Assembly: GCF_003966225.1 (NCBI RefSeq) | Contig: NZ_RXNU01000017.1 | Coordinates: 39,829 to 103,828 of the forward strand | Reading direction: 5' to 3' | Source of the DNA: Shewanella canadensis | GTDB taxonomy: Bacteria; Pseudomonadota; Gammaproteobacteria; Enterobacterales; Shewanellaceae | Length of the DNA: 64,000 nt | Part shown: one piece after another, positions 8,086 to 17,501 of the stretch | Layout of the letters: the number at the start of each line of letters is the position of its first letter | Numbering within the stretch: position 1 is the first letter of the stretch | Notes under the pieces: generated by a model | Seen by the model: the letters and a program-made list of their open reading frames with translations, nothing else | What the model was told of the DNA's origin: nothing | Database searches by the model: none | Translations under genes and position numbers: made by a program

Positions 8086-9720
8086 TTATTTTAACCCTTT
8101 CTTCGCCAGACCGGCATAGATAATCTTCTGCTGCGTAATAGCAACTAAGTTACCGACTAACCAGTAAAGTACCAGACCTGCAGGGAACCATAGGAAGAAT
8201 ACGGTAAATACTACCGGCATCCACTGCATCATCTTAGCTTGCATTGGATCCATCGTCGGTGCCATTGGCTGCATCTTCTGCATCACAAACATCGAGATAC
8301 CCATCAGGATTGGCATCACATAGTAAGGATCTTGTACCGAAAGGTCGGTGATCCAAAGCATGAATGGTGCGTGACGTAGCTCAACACTTTCGAGTAGTAC
8401 CCAGTATAGGGCGATGAAGATTGGCATCTGTAGCAAGATAGGAAGACAGCCACCCATAGGGTTTACTTTCTCTTTCTTGTACAGCTCCATCATCGCCTGA
8501 CCCATCTTCTGACGGTCATCACCTAAGCGCTCTTTCATCTCAGCAAGCTTAGGCTGTAGATTACGCATCTTAGCCATAGAGGTGTACTGAGCTTTCGTTA
8601 GCGGGTACAACATACCACGTACGGTTAGCGTGATAAGGATAATTGCGATACCCCAGTTAGTGACTAATGACTGGAAGAACATCAGTAACTTGTAGATAGG
8701 TACAGCTAACCACCAAAGGAAACCGTAATCGACTACCAGGTTAAGTGATTCAGAGATGGCCGATAGGGCTTCTTGATTCTTAGGACCAACATAAAACTCA
8801 GAGTTGATCGTTTGAATTGCACCTGGCGCGACATCATAGACTGCACCACGGAAACCGATATTGGCTTGTCCACCGGCACTGATGCTGGAGAAGATAATGT
8901 TCTGATCGTTGGCTGGTGGTACCCAAGCAGAAACAAAGTAGTGTTGAAGCATTGCTGCCCAACCACCTAATGTTTTGTTGTCCAGGTTCTTATCAGCCAT
9001 ATCATCGAAGCTGTACTTCTCGTAGCGAGTATCTTGCGTCGAGAAAGCGCCGCCACGGTAAGTTGGCATCATCATGCTGCTTTCGCTTTGCTTGATGCTG
9101 TGCTTAATCTGACCGTACATCTGAACTTGCAGCTGTTGGTCTGTAGTGTTGTCGATAACATAGTCGACATCCACTTTAAATTGACCACGATGGAAGACAA
9201 ACATCTTAGTGTAAGTCGCACCATTGTCGGCAACGAAAGTAAGTGGAACTTCTAAGATATCCTGGCCAGAGGCTAAGGTGTATTCACGTGAAGCACTGTC
9301 GAAGTGTGCGCGGCCCTTAGAGCTGCTGTCGATACCGTTACGTCCGATAAGACCACTTTGAGCAATGTAGTTTATATCTTTCGTTTGCTCTAAAAGAACA
9401 AAAGGCTCGTCTTTATCCTGCTCAAGTTTGTGTTCAACAAGTGCCGAATAAACGATATCACCACCGATAGGGTTAATCTTAATGATTAACTGATCTGTGT
9501 TAACTGTGATCAGTTCTTTAGAGGCAACAACAGCAGCAGGAAGTGCTGAGTCGGCATCAGGAACATCAGAGCTGTGAGAATCTGAAGTAGACGAAGACGG
9601 AATAGTTGATGAAAATTCCGTAGCTACTGGTTGTGGGGCTTGATCAACCTGCCACTGTTGCCATAGCAAAAAGCTGACAAAAAGCAGACCGATAAGCAAT
9701 ATATTGCGTTGAGATTCCAT
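8086..9720 (-). CDS. yidC: membrane protein insertase YidC
   Basis: 544 residues, close to the family length in gammaproteobacteria. The N-terminal membrane anchor is NILLIGLLFVSFLLWQQW (residues 6-23). A large periplasmic beta domain follows, then the conserved five-helix insertase core from about residue 340 (WGIAIILITLTVRGMLYPLT, MGGCLPILLQMPIFIALYW). It inserts and folds inner-membrane proteins alone or with SecYEG. The start is 3 bp after the yidD stop, consistent with tight co-transcription with rpmH, rnpA and yidD. Confidence 0.97.
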   Translation of the reverse strand: MESQRNILLIGLLFVSFLLWQQWQVDQAPQPVATEFSSTIPSSSTSDSHSSDVPDADSALPAAVVASKELITVNTDQLIIKINPIGGDIVYSALVEHKLEQDKDEPFVLLEQTKDINYIAQSGLIGRNGIDSSSKGRAHFDSASREYTLASGQDILEVPLTFVADNGATYTKMFVFHRGQFKVDVDYVIDNTTDQQLQVQMYGQIKHSIKQSESSMMMPTYRGGAFSTQDTRYEKYSFDDMADKNLDNKTLGGWAAMLQHYFVSAWVPPANDQNIIFSSISAGGQANIGFRGAVYDVAPGAIQTINSEFYVGPKNQEALSAISESLNLVVDYGFLWWLAVPIYKLLMFFQSLVTNWGIAIILITLTVRGMLYPLTKAQYTSMAKMRNLQPKLAEMKERLGDDRQKMGQAMMELYKKEKVNPMGGCLPILLQMPIFIALYWVLLESVELRHAPFMLWITDLSVQDPYYVMPILMGISMFVMQKMQPMAPTMDPMQAKMMQWMPVVFTVFFLWFPAGLVLYWLVGNLVAITQQKIIYAGLAKKGLK

Positions 9721-9723
9721 AGC

Positions 9724-9981
9724 CTATTTATTACACCTGTGTTTTTTTTGGGGGACGGGGTCGATTCCGCCCGGATGCAAAGGGTGACATTTTAATATGC
9801 GTCTTGCTGCAAGCCAACTGCCTTTTGCAAATCCATGCAAACGAATTGCTTCAATTGCATATGTGGAACAAGTTGGATGAAAGCGGCACTTATTAGCCCC
9901 TAAAAAGGGGCTGATGAAGATTTGGTAGCCACGAATTAACGTGGTCGCTAGCCATTGTAACGGCGATTGAGTTTTCGCCAT
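9724..9981 (-). CDS. yidD: membrane protein insertion efficiency factor YidD
   Basis: 85 residues containing the family signature: RGYQIFISPFLGANKCRF, then HPTCSTYAIEAI, then LHPGGIDPVP. YidD is a small membrane-associated protein with an amphipathic N-terminal helix that aids YidC-dependent insertion. The gene overlaps the rnpA 3' end by 34 bp, an arrangement conserved across bacteria that implies translational coupling. Confidence 0.95.
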   Translation of the reverse strand: MAKTQSPLQWLATTLIRGYQIFISPFLGANKCRFHPTCSTYAIEAIRLHGFAKGSWLAARRILKCHPLHPGGIDPVPQKKHRCNK

Positions 9982-10310
9982 AGCTTTTCTACCAATTTAT
10001 GGAGATCTGTATTTTCCATCTCTACCACGCCATTTCTGACGAGTACGACTATATCGATAGGAGGCAGTTCGTGCTGATGCAAACGAAAGTTATCTCTGAT
10101 GATACGTTTAATTCTGTTTCGCTGATGGGCTTTCTTTACAAAACGCTTAGCAACAGTCAATCCCAAACGAGGATGTTGTTCAGAGTTAGGAATAGCAAGT
10201 AAGGTTATTTCAGCCGAAGAAGCTTTGATGGGTTTTGTGAATACAGATTTGAATTGCGCGGGAGTTAACAAACGTAACTCCCGCGTAAAGGTATAGCTAG
10301 TCACTTGCAT
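9948..10310 (-). CDS. rnpA: ribonuclease P protein component
   Basis: 120 residues with the RnpA core: FTRELRLLTPAQFKSVF, LGLTVAKRFVKKAHQRNRIKRIIRD (the RNR-type RNA-binding motif) and DIVVLVRNG. It is the protein subunit of RNase P, which matures the 5' ends of tRNAs with the RNA subunit. The gene follows rpmH by 8 bp and overlaps yidD. Confidence 0.96.
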   Translation of the reverse strand: MQVTSYTFTRELRLLTPAQFKSVFTKPIKASSAEITLLAIPNSEQHPRLGLTVAKRFVKKAHQRNRIKRIIRDNFRLHQHELPPIDIVVLVRNGVVEMENTDLHKLVEKLWRKLNRRYNG

Positions 10311-10318
10311 TTCTACGA

Positions 10319-10456
10319 TTAAGCAGAAAGACGAGCGCGACCTTTAGCACGACGACGAGCTAGGACCTTGCGGCCTCCAACTGTAGCCATACGAGCGCGG
10401 AATCCGTGAGAACGCTTACGCTTTAGGTTGCTTGGTTGAAAAGTACGTTTACTCAT
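10319..10456 (-). CDS. rpmH: 50S ribosomal protein L34
   Basis: This short frame of 45 residues reads [19 protein letters not shown], continues [20 protein letters not shown] and ends RARLSA, the invariant sequence of bacterial L34. It is the first gene of the minus-strand operon and diverges from dnaA across the putative origin spacer. Confidence 0.97.
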
Positions 10457-10611
10457 TGTGGCAATCCGTCTTTGTGTTAGTTAACAAACCTTACCATCAG
10501 AAAATTGAGGCAAGGGCAAAAAAGAGGCCGAATTGTAATCACTTTAGCCATGCTCGTCAACAAGCAAACGCATCAAGTGCTAAAATTCTGGCCAATTAAT
10601 TCTATCTCAGG

Positions 10612-10896
10612 TTATCCAAAGGCACCATAAAATGTGGATAACTCTGTGTATGACCACTATATCTTGTGGATCCAGTGATCTTAAACCTGATCTGAACTAA
10701 GTAATTATAGATCGATCTGGATCGCTTAATAAAGCTGGATTTGCCGCTTTTTGAAAATAATTGGATCGCAGCCGATCCTTTTGGATCGATATAAACAATG
10801 AAAGATGATCTATCTGGGGATAAAACTATTATAAGGATAGCGATCATCGTGATCTCAATATAGAATAGCTCTCTTTGTGTGATCTTTTGGGGATAA
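10612..10896. other. candidate replication origin / dnaA regulatory region
   Basis: There are 13 GATC sites between 10669 and 10884 (about 216 bp), where about one is expected by chance. A perfect DnaA box, TGTGGATAA, lies at 10633. One-mismatch boxes lie at 10612 (TTATCCAAA), 10645 (TGTGTATGA), 10815 and 10888 (both TGGGGATAA). AT-rich tracts run between them. The spacer separates genes transcribed outward in both directions. These are the marks of an enterobacterial-type oriC, but the region also serves as the dnaA promoter, and the mioC/mnmG locus, the origin site in some relatives, is not in the window. Confidence 0.6.
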
Positions 10897-10900
10897 GTAC

Positions 10901-12289
10901 GTGGCGGTTTCACTTTGGCAGCAATGTATCGGACGACTACAAGATGAGCTCTCTGCTCAGCAATTCAGTATGTGGATTAGACCGTTACAAGCTCAAATGG
11001 ATGGAGATACATTAGTTCTCTATGCTCCAAACCGTTTCGTTCTCGATTGGGTAAGAGATAAGTACATCAACATCATCAATCAGTTTTTTACTGAACAGAT
11101 GGGAAATGATGCACCTAAATTACGCTTCGATATCGGGAGTCGCCCAGCATCGCCACGACCTGTGCAGGCAACTGCCGCGGTAGAAAGGCCCAAGTTCGAG
11201 CGAAATACTAAGCCGGCTAAGACTTCATTTAATGTCAATACGCCAGAGCCTGCTATGGCCGCTAATCACAGAAGCAATATCAATCGGACTTATCAGTTTG
11301 AAAACTTCGTAGAAGGTAAGTCTAACCAACTGGGTAAGGCGGCTGCGATGCAAGTGGCTGAAAATCCGGGCGGCGCTTATAATCCACTCTTCTTGTATGG
11401 TGGTACCGGTTTAGGTAAGACCCACCTGTTACATGCTGTGGGTAATGGCATTATAAAAAACAACCCTAATGCTAAAGTCGTGTATATGCATTCTGAGCGC
11501 TTCGTTCAAGATATGGTGAAGGCATTACAGAATAACGCGATCGAAGAATTCAAACGTTACTACCGTAGCGTCGATGCTTTATTTATCGATGATATTCAAT
11601 TCTTTGCTAACAAAGACAGATCCCAGGAAGAGTTTTTCCATACCTTTAATGCACTATTGGAAGGTAATCATCAGATCATCTTAACGTCGGACAAATATCC
11701 TAAAGAGATCGACGGCGTTGAAGACAGACTTAAATCTCGTTTCGGTTGGGGCCTTACGGTTGCGATCGAGCCGCCAGAGTTAGAGACCCGAGTGGCTATT
11801 TTGATGCGTAAGGCTCAGGAGAGCGGCATTAATCTGCCCGATGAAGTGGCCTTCTTTATTGCCAAGCGTTTACGTTCTAACGTTCGAGAGCTTGAAGGTG
11901 CATTGAATCGTGTTATTGCGAACGCTAACTTCACCGGACGTCCGATTACTATCGACTTTGTGCGTGAAGCCTTAAGAGATCTCTTGGCGCTGCAGGAAAA
12001 ATTGGTCACTATAGATAATATTCAGAAAACCGTCGCTGAATATTTCAAGATCAAGATGGCTGACATGCTTTCTAAGCGTCGTTCGCGTAGTGTTGCCAGA
12101 CCACGCCAGGTGGCTATGGCACTTTCTAAAGAGTTAACTAACCATAGTTTGCCCGAAATCGGGGATGCCTTTGGTGGTCGAGACCATACAACTGTTCTGC
12201 ACGCTTGTCGTAAAATTGCGCAGTTGAGAGAAGAAAGTCATGACACGAAAGAAGATTATGCTAACTTGATCCGTACGCTATCTTCATAA
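10901..12289 (+). CDS. dnaA: chromosomal replication initiator protein DnaA
   Basis: 462 residues from a GTG start (VAVSLWQQCIGRLQDEL, initiator read as Met). Domain I occupies the first 80 or so residues and a variable linker follows. The AAA+ domain has Walker A GGTGLGKTHLL (about residue 167) and Walker B LFIDDIQFF. The C-terminal domain IV carries the DnaA-box-recognition signature GGRDHTTVLHACRKI. It opens oriC and autoregulates its own promoter; the upstream boxes at 10633, 10815 and 10888 fit that role. It is followed after 19 bp by dnaN, probably in one operon. Confidence 0.98.
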   Translation: MAVSLWQQCIGRLQDELSAQQFSMWIRPLQAQMDGDTLVLYAPNRFVLDWVRDKYINIINQFFTEQMGNDAPKLRFDIGSRPASPRPVQATAAVERPKFERNTKPAKTSFNVNTPEPAMAANHRSNINRTYQFENFVEGKSNQLGKAAAMQVAENPGGAYNPLFLYGGTGLGKTHLLHAVGNGIIKNNPNAKVVYMHSERFVQDMVKALQNNAIEEFKRYYRSVDALFIDDIQFFANKDRSQEEFFHTFNALLEGNHQIILTSDKYPKEIDGVEDRLKSRFGWGLTVAIEPPELETRVAILMRKAQESGINLPDEVAFFIAKRLRSNVRELEGALNRVIANANFTGRPITIDFVREALRDLLALQEKLVTIDNIQKTVAEYFKIKMADMLSKRRSRSVARPRQVAMALSKELTNHSLPEIGDAFGGRDHTTVLHACRKIAQLREESHDTKEDYANLIRTLSS

Positions 12290-12308
12290 ATCTGGGAAAT
12301 TGAAACTG

Positions 12309-13409
12309 ATGAAATTTTCAATTGATAGGGATGCCCTATTAAAGCCGCTGCAACTAGTGACCGGAGCGGTGGAGAGACGACATAACTTGCCAATACTGGC
12401 AAACCTCTTAGTTGAAGTGAGTGGTCACTCACTTAAGATGACCGGTACCGATTTAGAAGTCGAGTTGGTAGGTCAGGTTCAGTTGGAAGGTGACGTTCAG
12501 GAAGGACGAACCACGATACCAGCGAAAAAATTTCTCGATATTGTAAAATCATTACCCGATCAGGTAGAGCTTAAAATCGAGCAACAGGAAAATCGTCTGT
12601 TACTCCGCTCTGGTCGTAGTCGCTTTACTCTGGCAACACTCCCTGCCGAAGAATATCCGAATGTTGAGGCCTTCCAGGCCGATATTGAATTTACGATAAA
12701 GCAGGGCACACTCAAATCACTCATCGATGCGACTCAGTTCTCGATGGCTAATCAAGATGTACGTTATTACCTTAACGGTTTGTTGTTAGAGACCGAAGTT
12801 AATGTGCTGCGTGCTATCGCTACCGATGGACACCGATTGGCATTGAGTCATCGCATGATCGAAGAATCCCTGCCCGAGAAGCAGGTGATTGTGCCGCGTA
12901 AAGGTGTGGTCGAGCTGCAACGCTTGTTCGAAGGCGAAGATTTAGATATCACTATCGCTATCGGCGATAATGCCATTCGTGCAACGACTCGCAGTGCTGT
13001 ATTCACCAGTAAGCTGGTCGATGGTCGCTTCCCTGATTATCGTCGGGTATTACCTAAAGGTGGCGATAAGATCGTTATAGCGAGCCGTAATCACCTGAAA
13101 CAGGCATTGCTGCGTGCATCTATTCTTTCAAATGAAAAATTCCGTGGTGTACGGGTTCAACTTGAAAATAATCTGATAAAGATCACCGCCAATAACCCAG
13201 AGCAGGAAGAAGCGGAAGAGATCTTAGATGTTGAATATGAAAACACCCCGCTTGAGATAGGATTTAACGTCAGCTATCTGCTCGATGTCCTCAACAACTT
13301 ACCTTCTGATGATGTTCGTATCACGCTTATCGATGGTAATTCGAGTGCCCTGATAGAGAACCATATAGAAGAAAATTCTATGTATGTGGTCATGCCGATG
13401 AGGCTCTAG
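12309..13409 (+). CDS. dnaN: DNA polymerase III beta sliding clamp
   Basis: 366 residues from the ATG at 12309 (MKFSIDRDALLKPLQLV), the exact length of E. coli DnaN. A TTG three codons upstream is in frame but unlikely. Three repeated clamp domains can be followed, ending in the conserved YVVMPMRL. A dimer of this protein encircles DNA and tethers polymerase III. The gene ends at a rho-independent terminator, so recF may rely on read-through or its own promoter in the 293-bp gap. Confidence 0.98.
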   Translation: MKFSIDRDALLKPLQLVTGAVERRHNLPILANLLVEVSGHSLKMTGTDLEVELVGQVQLEGDVQEGRTTIPAKKFLDIVKSLPDQVELKIEQQENRLLLRSGRSRFTLATLPAEEYPNVEAFQADIEFTIKQGTLKSLIDATQFSMANQDVRYYLNGLLLETEVNVLRAIATDGHRLALSHRMIEESLPEKQVIVPRKGVVELQRLFEGEDLDITIAIGDNAIRATTRSAVFTSKLVDGRFPDYRRVLPKGGDKIVIASRNHLKQALLRASILSNEKFRGVRVQLENNLIKITANNPEQEEAEEILDVEYENTPLEIGFNVSYLLDVLNNLPSDDVRITLIDGNSSALIENHIEENSMYVVMPMRL

Positions 13410-13436
13410 TCCTCATATTCGAAATGTACAAAAATT

Positions 13437-13463
13437 AAAAGACTGTTTATACAGTCTTTTTTT
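13437..13463 (+). terminator. rho-independent terminator after dnaN
   Basis: Stem AAAAGACTGT / ACAGTCTTTT with a 4-nt loop and a seven-T tract. Confidence 0.9.
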
Positions 13464-13702
13464 ATGTCACTTTTATAGCGGCAAGGCCACAGAGGGTTAA
13501 TCACAGACGTTGATTTGGGATTCAGGATTTCAATGATTTCACGGTCTGCTCCAGAGTGAGATCGCGCTTTGATGTGGCCTGTGGATATGCTAATCTTCTT
13601 GGCTATTTTAATTTTTTCGCCTGGCTAGTTTGCCTCTATCTTTCGGGTTAGAGATTAGCAATTTATAGTCGGCTTGCCAGATAAGTGATTACTGAGCCAT
13701 TA

Positions 13703-14785
13703 ATGAGTCTGACGCGTCTTCATATTGAAACATTTCGGAATATCGCTTCTGCTCAACTACGTCCTGGTGAGGGAATTAATCTGATTTATGGCCATAATGG
13801 CAGTGGCAAAACCAGTATTTTAGAGGCGATCTATTTTCTTGGTATGGGCCGCTCCTTTCGTAGCCACCTTTCACAACGAGTGATTCAACATTCAGATGAT
13901 AAGTTGACGCTGTTTGCCAATTTAAATGTGCTCGATAAAGAGAGCAAAATTGGATTAAGACGGTTTCGAAGTGGTGAAACTGAGGTCAAAATTGATGGCG
14001 ATAAAGTTAAACGTCTATCGACCTTGGCTGAGTCTTTGCCCATTCAGGTGATCACTCCCGAGAGTTTTGCGCTGTTATTTGAAGGGCCAAAATCGAGACG
14101 TCAATTTATCGATTGGGGCGCGTTTCATTGCGATAAAAGTTTTCATTCGGCCTGGATCAATGTTAAGCGAATTTTAAAGCAGAGAAATCAGCTACTTAAA
14201 AATGAAACCAGTTACTCTCAAATTCAATTTTGGGATAAAGAATTGGTTCGATATTCTGAAGTCGTTACCGATATCAGAACTCGATATGTAAACTCGTTAA
14301 ATGAGCAACTTAAGGGTATAATTGGGGAGTTTTTACCTCAGGTCGATGTTAAGGTTTCCTTTACCCGAGGTTGGGATAGTAAAACTGATTACGCACAGTT
14401 ACTCGAGATGCAATATCCCAGAGATCTCGCTAGCGGAAATACCGGTAGCGGGCCCCATAAAGCCGATCTGAGATTACGTGTTGGTACCTTACCGGTACAA
14501 GATGCATTATCCCGGGGCCAACTGAAATTGTTAGTCTGTGCACTGCGTATTGCACAGGGAAAGTTGTTAAAACAACAAATAGATAAGAATAGTATTTATC
14601 TGGTGGATGATCTTCCAGCAGAGTTGGATGCAAAGCACAGACAGTTGTTGCTGCAGCAGTTAATCGACACAGGTGCACAAGTATTTGTCACCGCTATCGA
14701 GCCTGCAGCGATACTAGATTCGTTAAACACGCCGCCCAGTAAAATGTTCCATGTGGAACAGGGACGTGTAACGGTAATTGAATAA
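13703..14785 (+). CDS. recF: DNA replication and repair protein RecF
   Basis: 360 residues from the ATG at 13703 (MSLTRLHIETFRNIASA); an in-frame GTG 6 codons upstream is less likely. It has Walker A GHNGSGKTSILEAI (about residue 31) and SMC-like signature and Walker B regions near the C-terminus (LSRGQLKLLVCAL, IYLVDDLPAELD). RecF is an ABC/SMC-type ATPase that with RecO and RecR loads RecA at gaps. A parS-like site overlaps codons near the 3' end (14745-14760). gyrB begins 16 bp downstream. Confidence 0.97.
   Translation: MSLTRLHIETFRNIASAQLRPGEGINLIYGHNGSGKTSILEAIYFLGMGRSFRSHLSQRVIQHSDDKLTLFANLNVLDKESKIGLRRFRSGETEVKIDGDKVKRLSTLAESLPIQVITPESFALLFEGPKSRRQFIDWGAFHCDKSFHSAWINVKRILKQRNQLLKNETSYSQIQFWDKELVRYSEVVTDIRTRYVNSLNEQLKGIIGEFLPQVDVKVSFTRGWDSKTDYAQLLEMQYPRDLASGNTGSGPHKADLRLRVGTLPVQDALSRGQLKLLVCALRIAQGKLLKQQIDKNSIYLVDDLPAELDAKHRQLLLQQLIDTGAQVFVTAIEPAAILDSLNTPPSKMFHVEQGRVTVIE
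14745..14760. promoter_or_regulatory. parS-like ParB-binding site 2 (one mismatch)
   Basis: TGTTCCATGTGGAACA matches the palindrome TGTTCCACGTGGAACA except for T in place of C at the centre. It lies within the last codons of recF. Confidence 0.5.
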
Positions 14786-14801
14786 CCGACGAGAGAATAA
14801 T

Positions 14802-17219
14802 ATGTCAGAGAATAGTTACGATTCTTCGAGCATCAAGGTCCTAAAAGGTCTTGATGCCGTACGTAAGAGACCAGGTATGTATATCGGTGATACCGATGAT
14901 GGCACGGGTCTACATCACATGGTATTCGAAGTGGTCGATAACTCTATCGATGAAGCACTTGCTGGCTATTGTAGCGACGTTACGATTACTATCCATGCAG
15001 ACGGTTCTGTATCGGTCAAAGATGATGGCCGTGGTATCCCTGTTGCTATTCACCCGGAAGAGGGCGTATCTGCAGCTGAAGTTATTATGACGGTACTGCA
15101 TGCTGGCGGTAAGTTCGATGATAACTCCTATAAAGTCTCTGGCGGTCTTCACGGTGTAGGTGTTTCGGTTGTAAACGCGCTATCTCACAAGCTACAAATG
15201 ACAATCCGTCGTGACGGTAAGCTTTATGAGCAGTTTTACACACATGGTGTGCCAGATGAGCCCATTAAAGAGATTGGCGATGCAACTAACACAGGTACAG
15301 AGATCCGCTTCTGGCCGAGTGAAGATACCTTCTCTGACACCTTGTTCCATTTCGATATCCTGGCAAAGCGTGTTCGTGAACTCTCTTTCCTAAACTCAGG
15401 TGTGGGTGTTCGTCTTGTCGATGAGCGCGATAATCGTAATGAGTTTTTCAAGTATGACGGCGGCATCAGCGCATTTGTCGATTATTTGAATGTTAATAAG
15501 ACTCCGGTAAACAAAGACGTTTTCCACTTCATTCAAGAGCGTGAAGACGGTATTACCGTTGAAGTTGCTATGCAGTGGAATGATGGTTTCCAGGAAAATA
15601 TCTTCTGTTTTACCAACAATATTCCTCAGCGCGATGGTGGTACTCACCTTGCGGGTTTCCGTGGTGCGTTGACGCGTAACCTAAACAATTACATGGAAAA
15701 AGAGGGTTATAACAAGAAGGGTAAAACCAGTGCAACCGGCGATGATGCCCGTGAAGGTTTAACCGCTGTTATCTCTGTTAAGGTTCCGGATCCTAAGTTC
15801 AGTTCACAGACCAAAGACAAATTGGTGTCGAGTGAAGTGAAAACTGCCGTTGAGCAGACAATGGGCGAGCAGTTAGGTGATTACCTGATTGAACATCCAA
15901 ACGAAGCTAAGTTGATTGTCGGTAAGATCATCGATGCATCTCGTGCTCGTGAAGCGGCGCGTAAAGCCCGTGAGATGACTCGTCGTAAAGGCGCGCTGGA
16001 TCTCGGTGGTTTACCTGGAAAGCTTGCCGATTGCCAAGAGAAAGATCCTGCACACTCTGAAATTTACATAGTGGAAGGAGACTCTGCTGGCGGTAGTGCC
16101 AAGCAGGGACGTAACCGTAAGAACCAAGCTATTCTGCCGTTGAAAGGTAAGATCTTAAACGTTGAGAAAGCACGTTTCGATAAGATGTTGTCTTCTCAGG
16201 AAGTGGTCACCCTAATTACCGCATTAGGTTGTGGTATTGGCCGTGATGAATACGACCCTGATAAGACCCGTTACCATAACATCGTCATCATGACCGATGC
16301 CGACGTCGATGGCTCGCACATCCGTACCTTGCTACTGACCTTCTTCTTCCGTCAAATGCCTGAGCTCATCGAACGTGGTTATATTTACATTGCTCAACCT
16401 CCTCTATATAAAGTTAAAAAAGGTAGGCAAGAACAGTATCTTAAGGATGATCCTGCATTAACCGAATACTTAACTAACCTAGCTTTGGACGGTGGTGAAA
16501 TCCATCCATCTGCCGATGCACCAGCTATGTCTGGCGCACCGCTAGAGAAGTTGGTTTATCAGTACCGTGAAGTTGAAGCTATCTTCGCTCGTCTAGAGCA
16601 GCGTTACCCTAGCTTGCTGACGGAGCGTATGCTGTATCACCCTGCATTTACTCAAGAATTACTGAGTGATGAAGCTAAAGTAAAACAGTGGTGTGATGCC
16701 TATGTTGCCGATCTGGCTGAACGAGATTCAGGTGGCGTACACTACAGTGCTGAAGCTTTCCTTGATGCAGAGCGTCAAGTGTATCTGCCTAAAGTGACGA
16801 TTCGTAAGCATGGTATCGATACACACTTCTTGTTCACTTATGACTTCCTGCATTCTCATGATTATGATTTGATGACTAAGTTGGCCAATGCGTTGGAAGG
16901 ACTCATCGAAGAGGGTGGTTTCGTTAAGCGTGGTGAGCGTATGAAGGAGATAACGACCTTCGTTGAAGCGCTTAACTGGCTAATGAACGATTCTAAACGT
17001 GGTCTTTATATTCAACGTTATAAGGGATTGGGTGAGATGAACCCTGAGCAGTTGTGGGAAACTACAATGGATCCTGAGTCTCGTCGTATGTTAGTGGTGA
17101 CCATTGAAGATGCAATTGCTGCGGACCAACTATTTACCTGTTTGATGGGTGATCATGTTGAGCCGCGTCGTGAATTTATCGAATCCAATGCGCTGAACGT
17201 AGCGAACCTTGATGTCTAG
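14802..17219 (+). CDS. gyrB: DNA gyrase subunit B
   Basis: 805 residues from the ATG at 14802 (MSENSYDSSSIKVLKGLDAVRKR style start). The GHKL ATPase domain holds VVDNSIDEALAGY, DDGRGIPV and GLHGVGVSVVNALS. The TOPRIM domain holds EGDSAGGSAKQGR, PLKGKILNVEKAR and the metal-binding DADVDGSHI. The extended insert before the C-terminal MNPEQLWETTMDP segment is typical of gammaproteobacterial GyrB. With GyrA it introduces negative supercoils. A start 8 codons upstream is possible, but GAGAG sits at the right distance from 14802. Confidence 0.98.
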   Translation: MSENSYDSSSIKVLKGLDAVRKRPGMYIGDTDDGTGLHHMVFEVVDNSIDEALAGYCSDVTITIHADGSVSVKDDGRGIPVAIHPEEGVSAAEVIMTVLHAGGKFDDNSYKVSGGLHGVGVSVVNALSHKLQMTIRRDGKLYEQFYTHGVPDEPIKEIGDATNTGTEIRFWPSEDTFSDTLFHFDILAKRVRELSFLNSGVGVRLVDERDNRNEFFKYDGGISAFVDYLNVNKTPVNKDVFHFIQEREDGITVEVAMQWNDGFQENIFCFTNNIPQRDGGTHLAGFRGALTRNLNNYMEKEGYNKKGKTSATGDDAREGLTAVISVKVPDPKFSSQTKDKLVSSEVKTAVEQTMGEQLGDYLIEHPNEAKLIVGKIIDASRAREAARKAREMTRRKGALDLGGLPGKLADCQEKDPAHSEIYIVEGDSAGGSAKQGRNRKNQAILPLKGKILNVEKARFDKMLSSQEVVTLITALGCGIGRDEYDPDKTRYHNIVIMTDADVDGSHIRTLLLTFFFRQMPELIERGYIYIAQPPLYKVKKGRQEQYLKDDPALTEYLTNLALDGGEIHPSADAPAMSGAPLEKLVYQYREVEAIFARLEQRYPSLLTERMLYHPAFTQELLSDEAKVKQWCDAYVADLAERDSGGVHYSAEAFLDAERQVYLPKVTIRKHGIDTHFLFTYDFLHSHDYDLMTKLANALEGLIEEGGFVKRGERMKEITTFVEALNWLMNDSKRGLYIQRYKGLGEMNPEQLWETTMDPESRRMLVVTIEDAIAADQLFTCLMGDHVEPRREFIESNALNVANLDV

Positions 17220-17273
17220 AAGAGTAGCTACGAGTTTCTAGTCTCGAGTTGCGAGGTTAGAGCAAAAACATAG

Positions 17274-17301
17274 AAGCCCTGGAGAAATCCGGGGCTTTTT
17301 T
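17274..17301 (+). terminator. rho-independent terminator after gyrB
   Basis: Stem AAGCCCTGGA / TCCGGGGCTT with a short GAAA-type loop and a T tract. Confidence 0.85.
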
Positions 17302-17384
17302 GTACATGGATGTACTTATCCCTGAACGCCAGGGATGGTGTATGAAGGGGTTTATGTCTGGGTTTGTATTTAAAGATGAGTTGC

Positions 17385-17501
17385 AAAAGCTGGATCCTGA
17401 AACAAGTTCAGGATGACGTAAGCCTAGTCATTCTGAATGATGACAACCCAGTCTTCAGGACGGTTGGAGTCTCGTTATTCCGGCATGCATTTAGCCGGGA
17501 T
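17385..17501. repeat. dispersed intergenic repeat, copy 4 (reverse orientation)
   Basis: CTGGATCCTGAAACAAGTTC followed by AGGATGAC is the reverse complement of the element ends at 6119 and 6293. A CCGGCATGCATTTAGCCGGG tail lies beside the pxpA stop codon. Confidence 0.65.
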
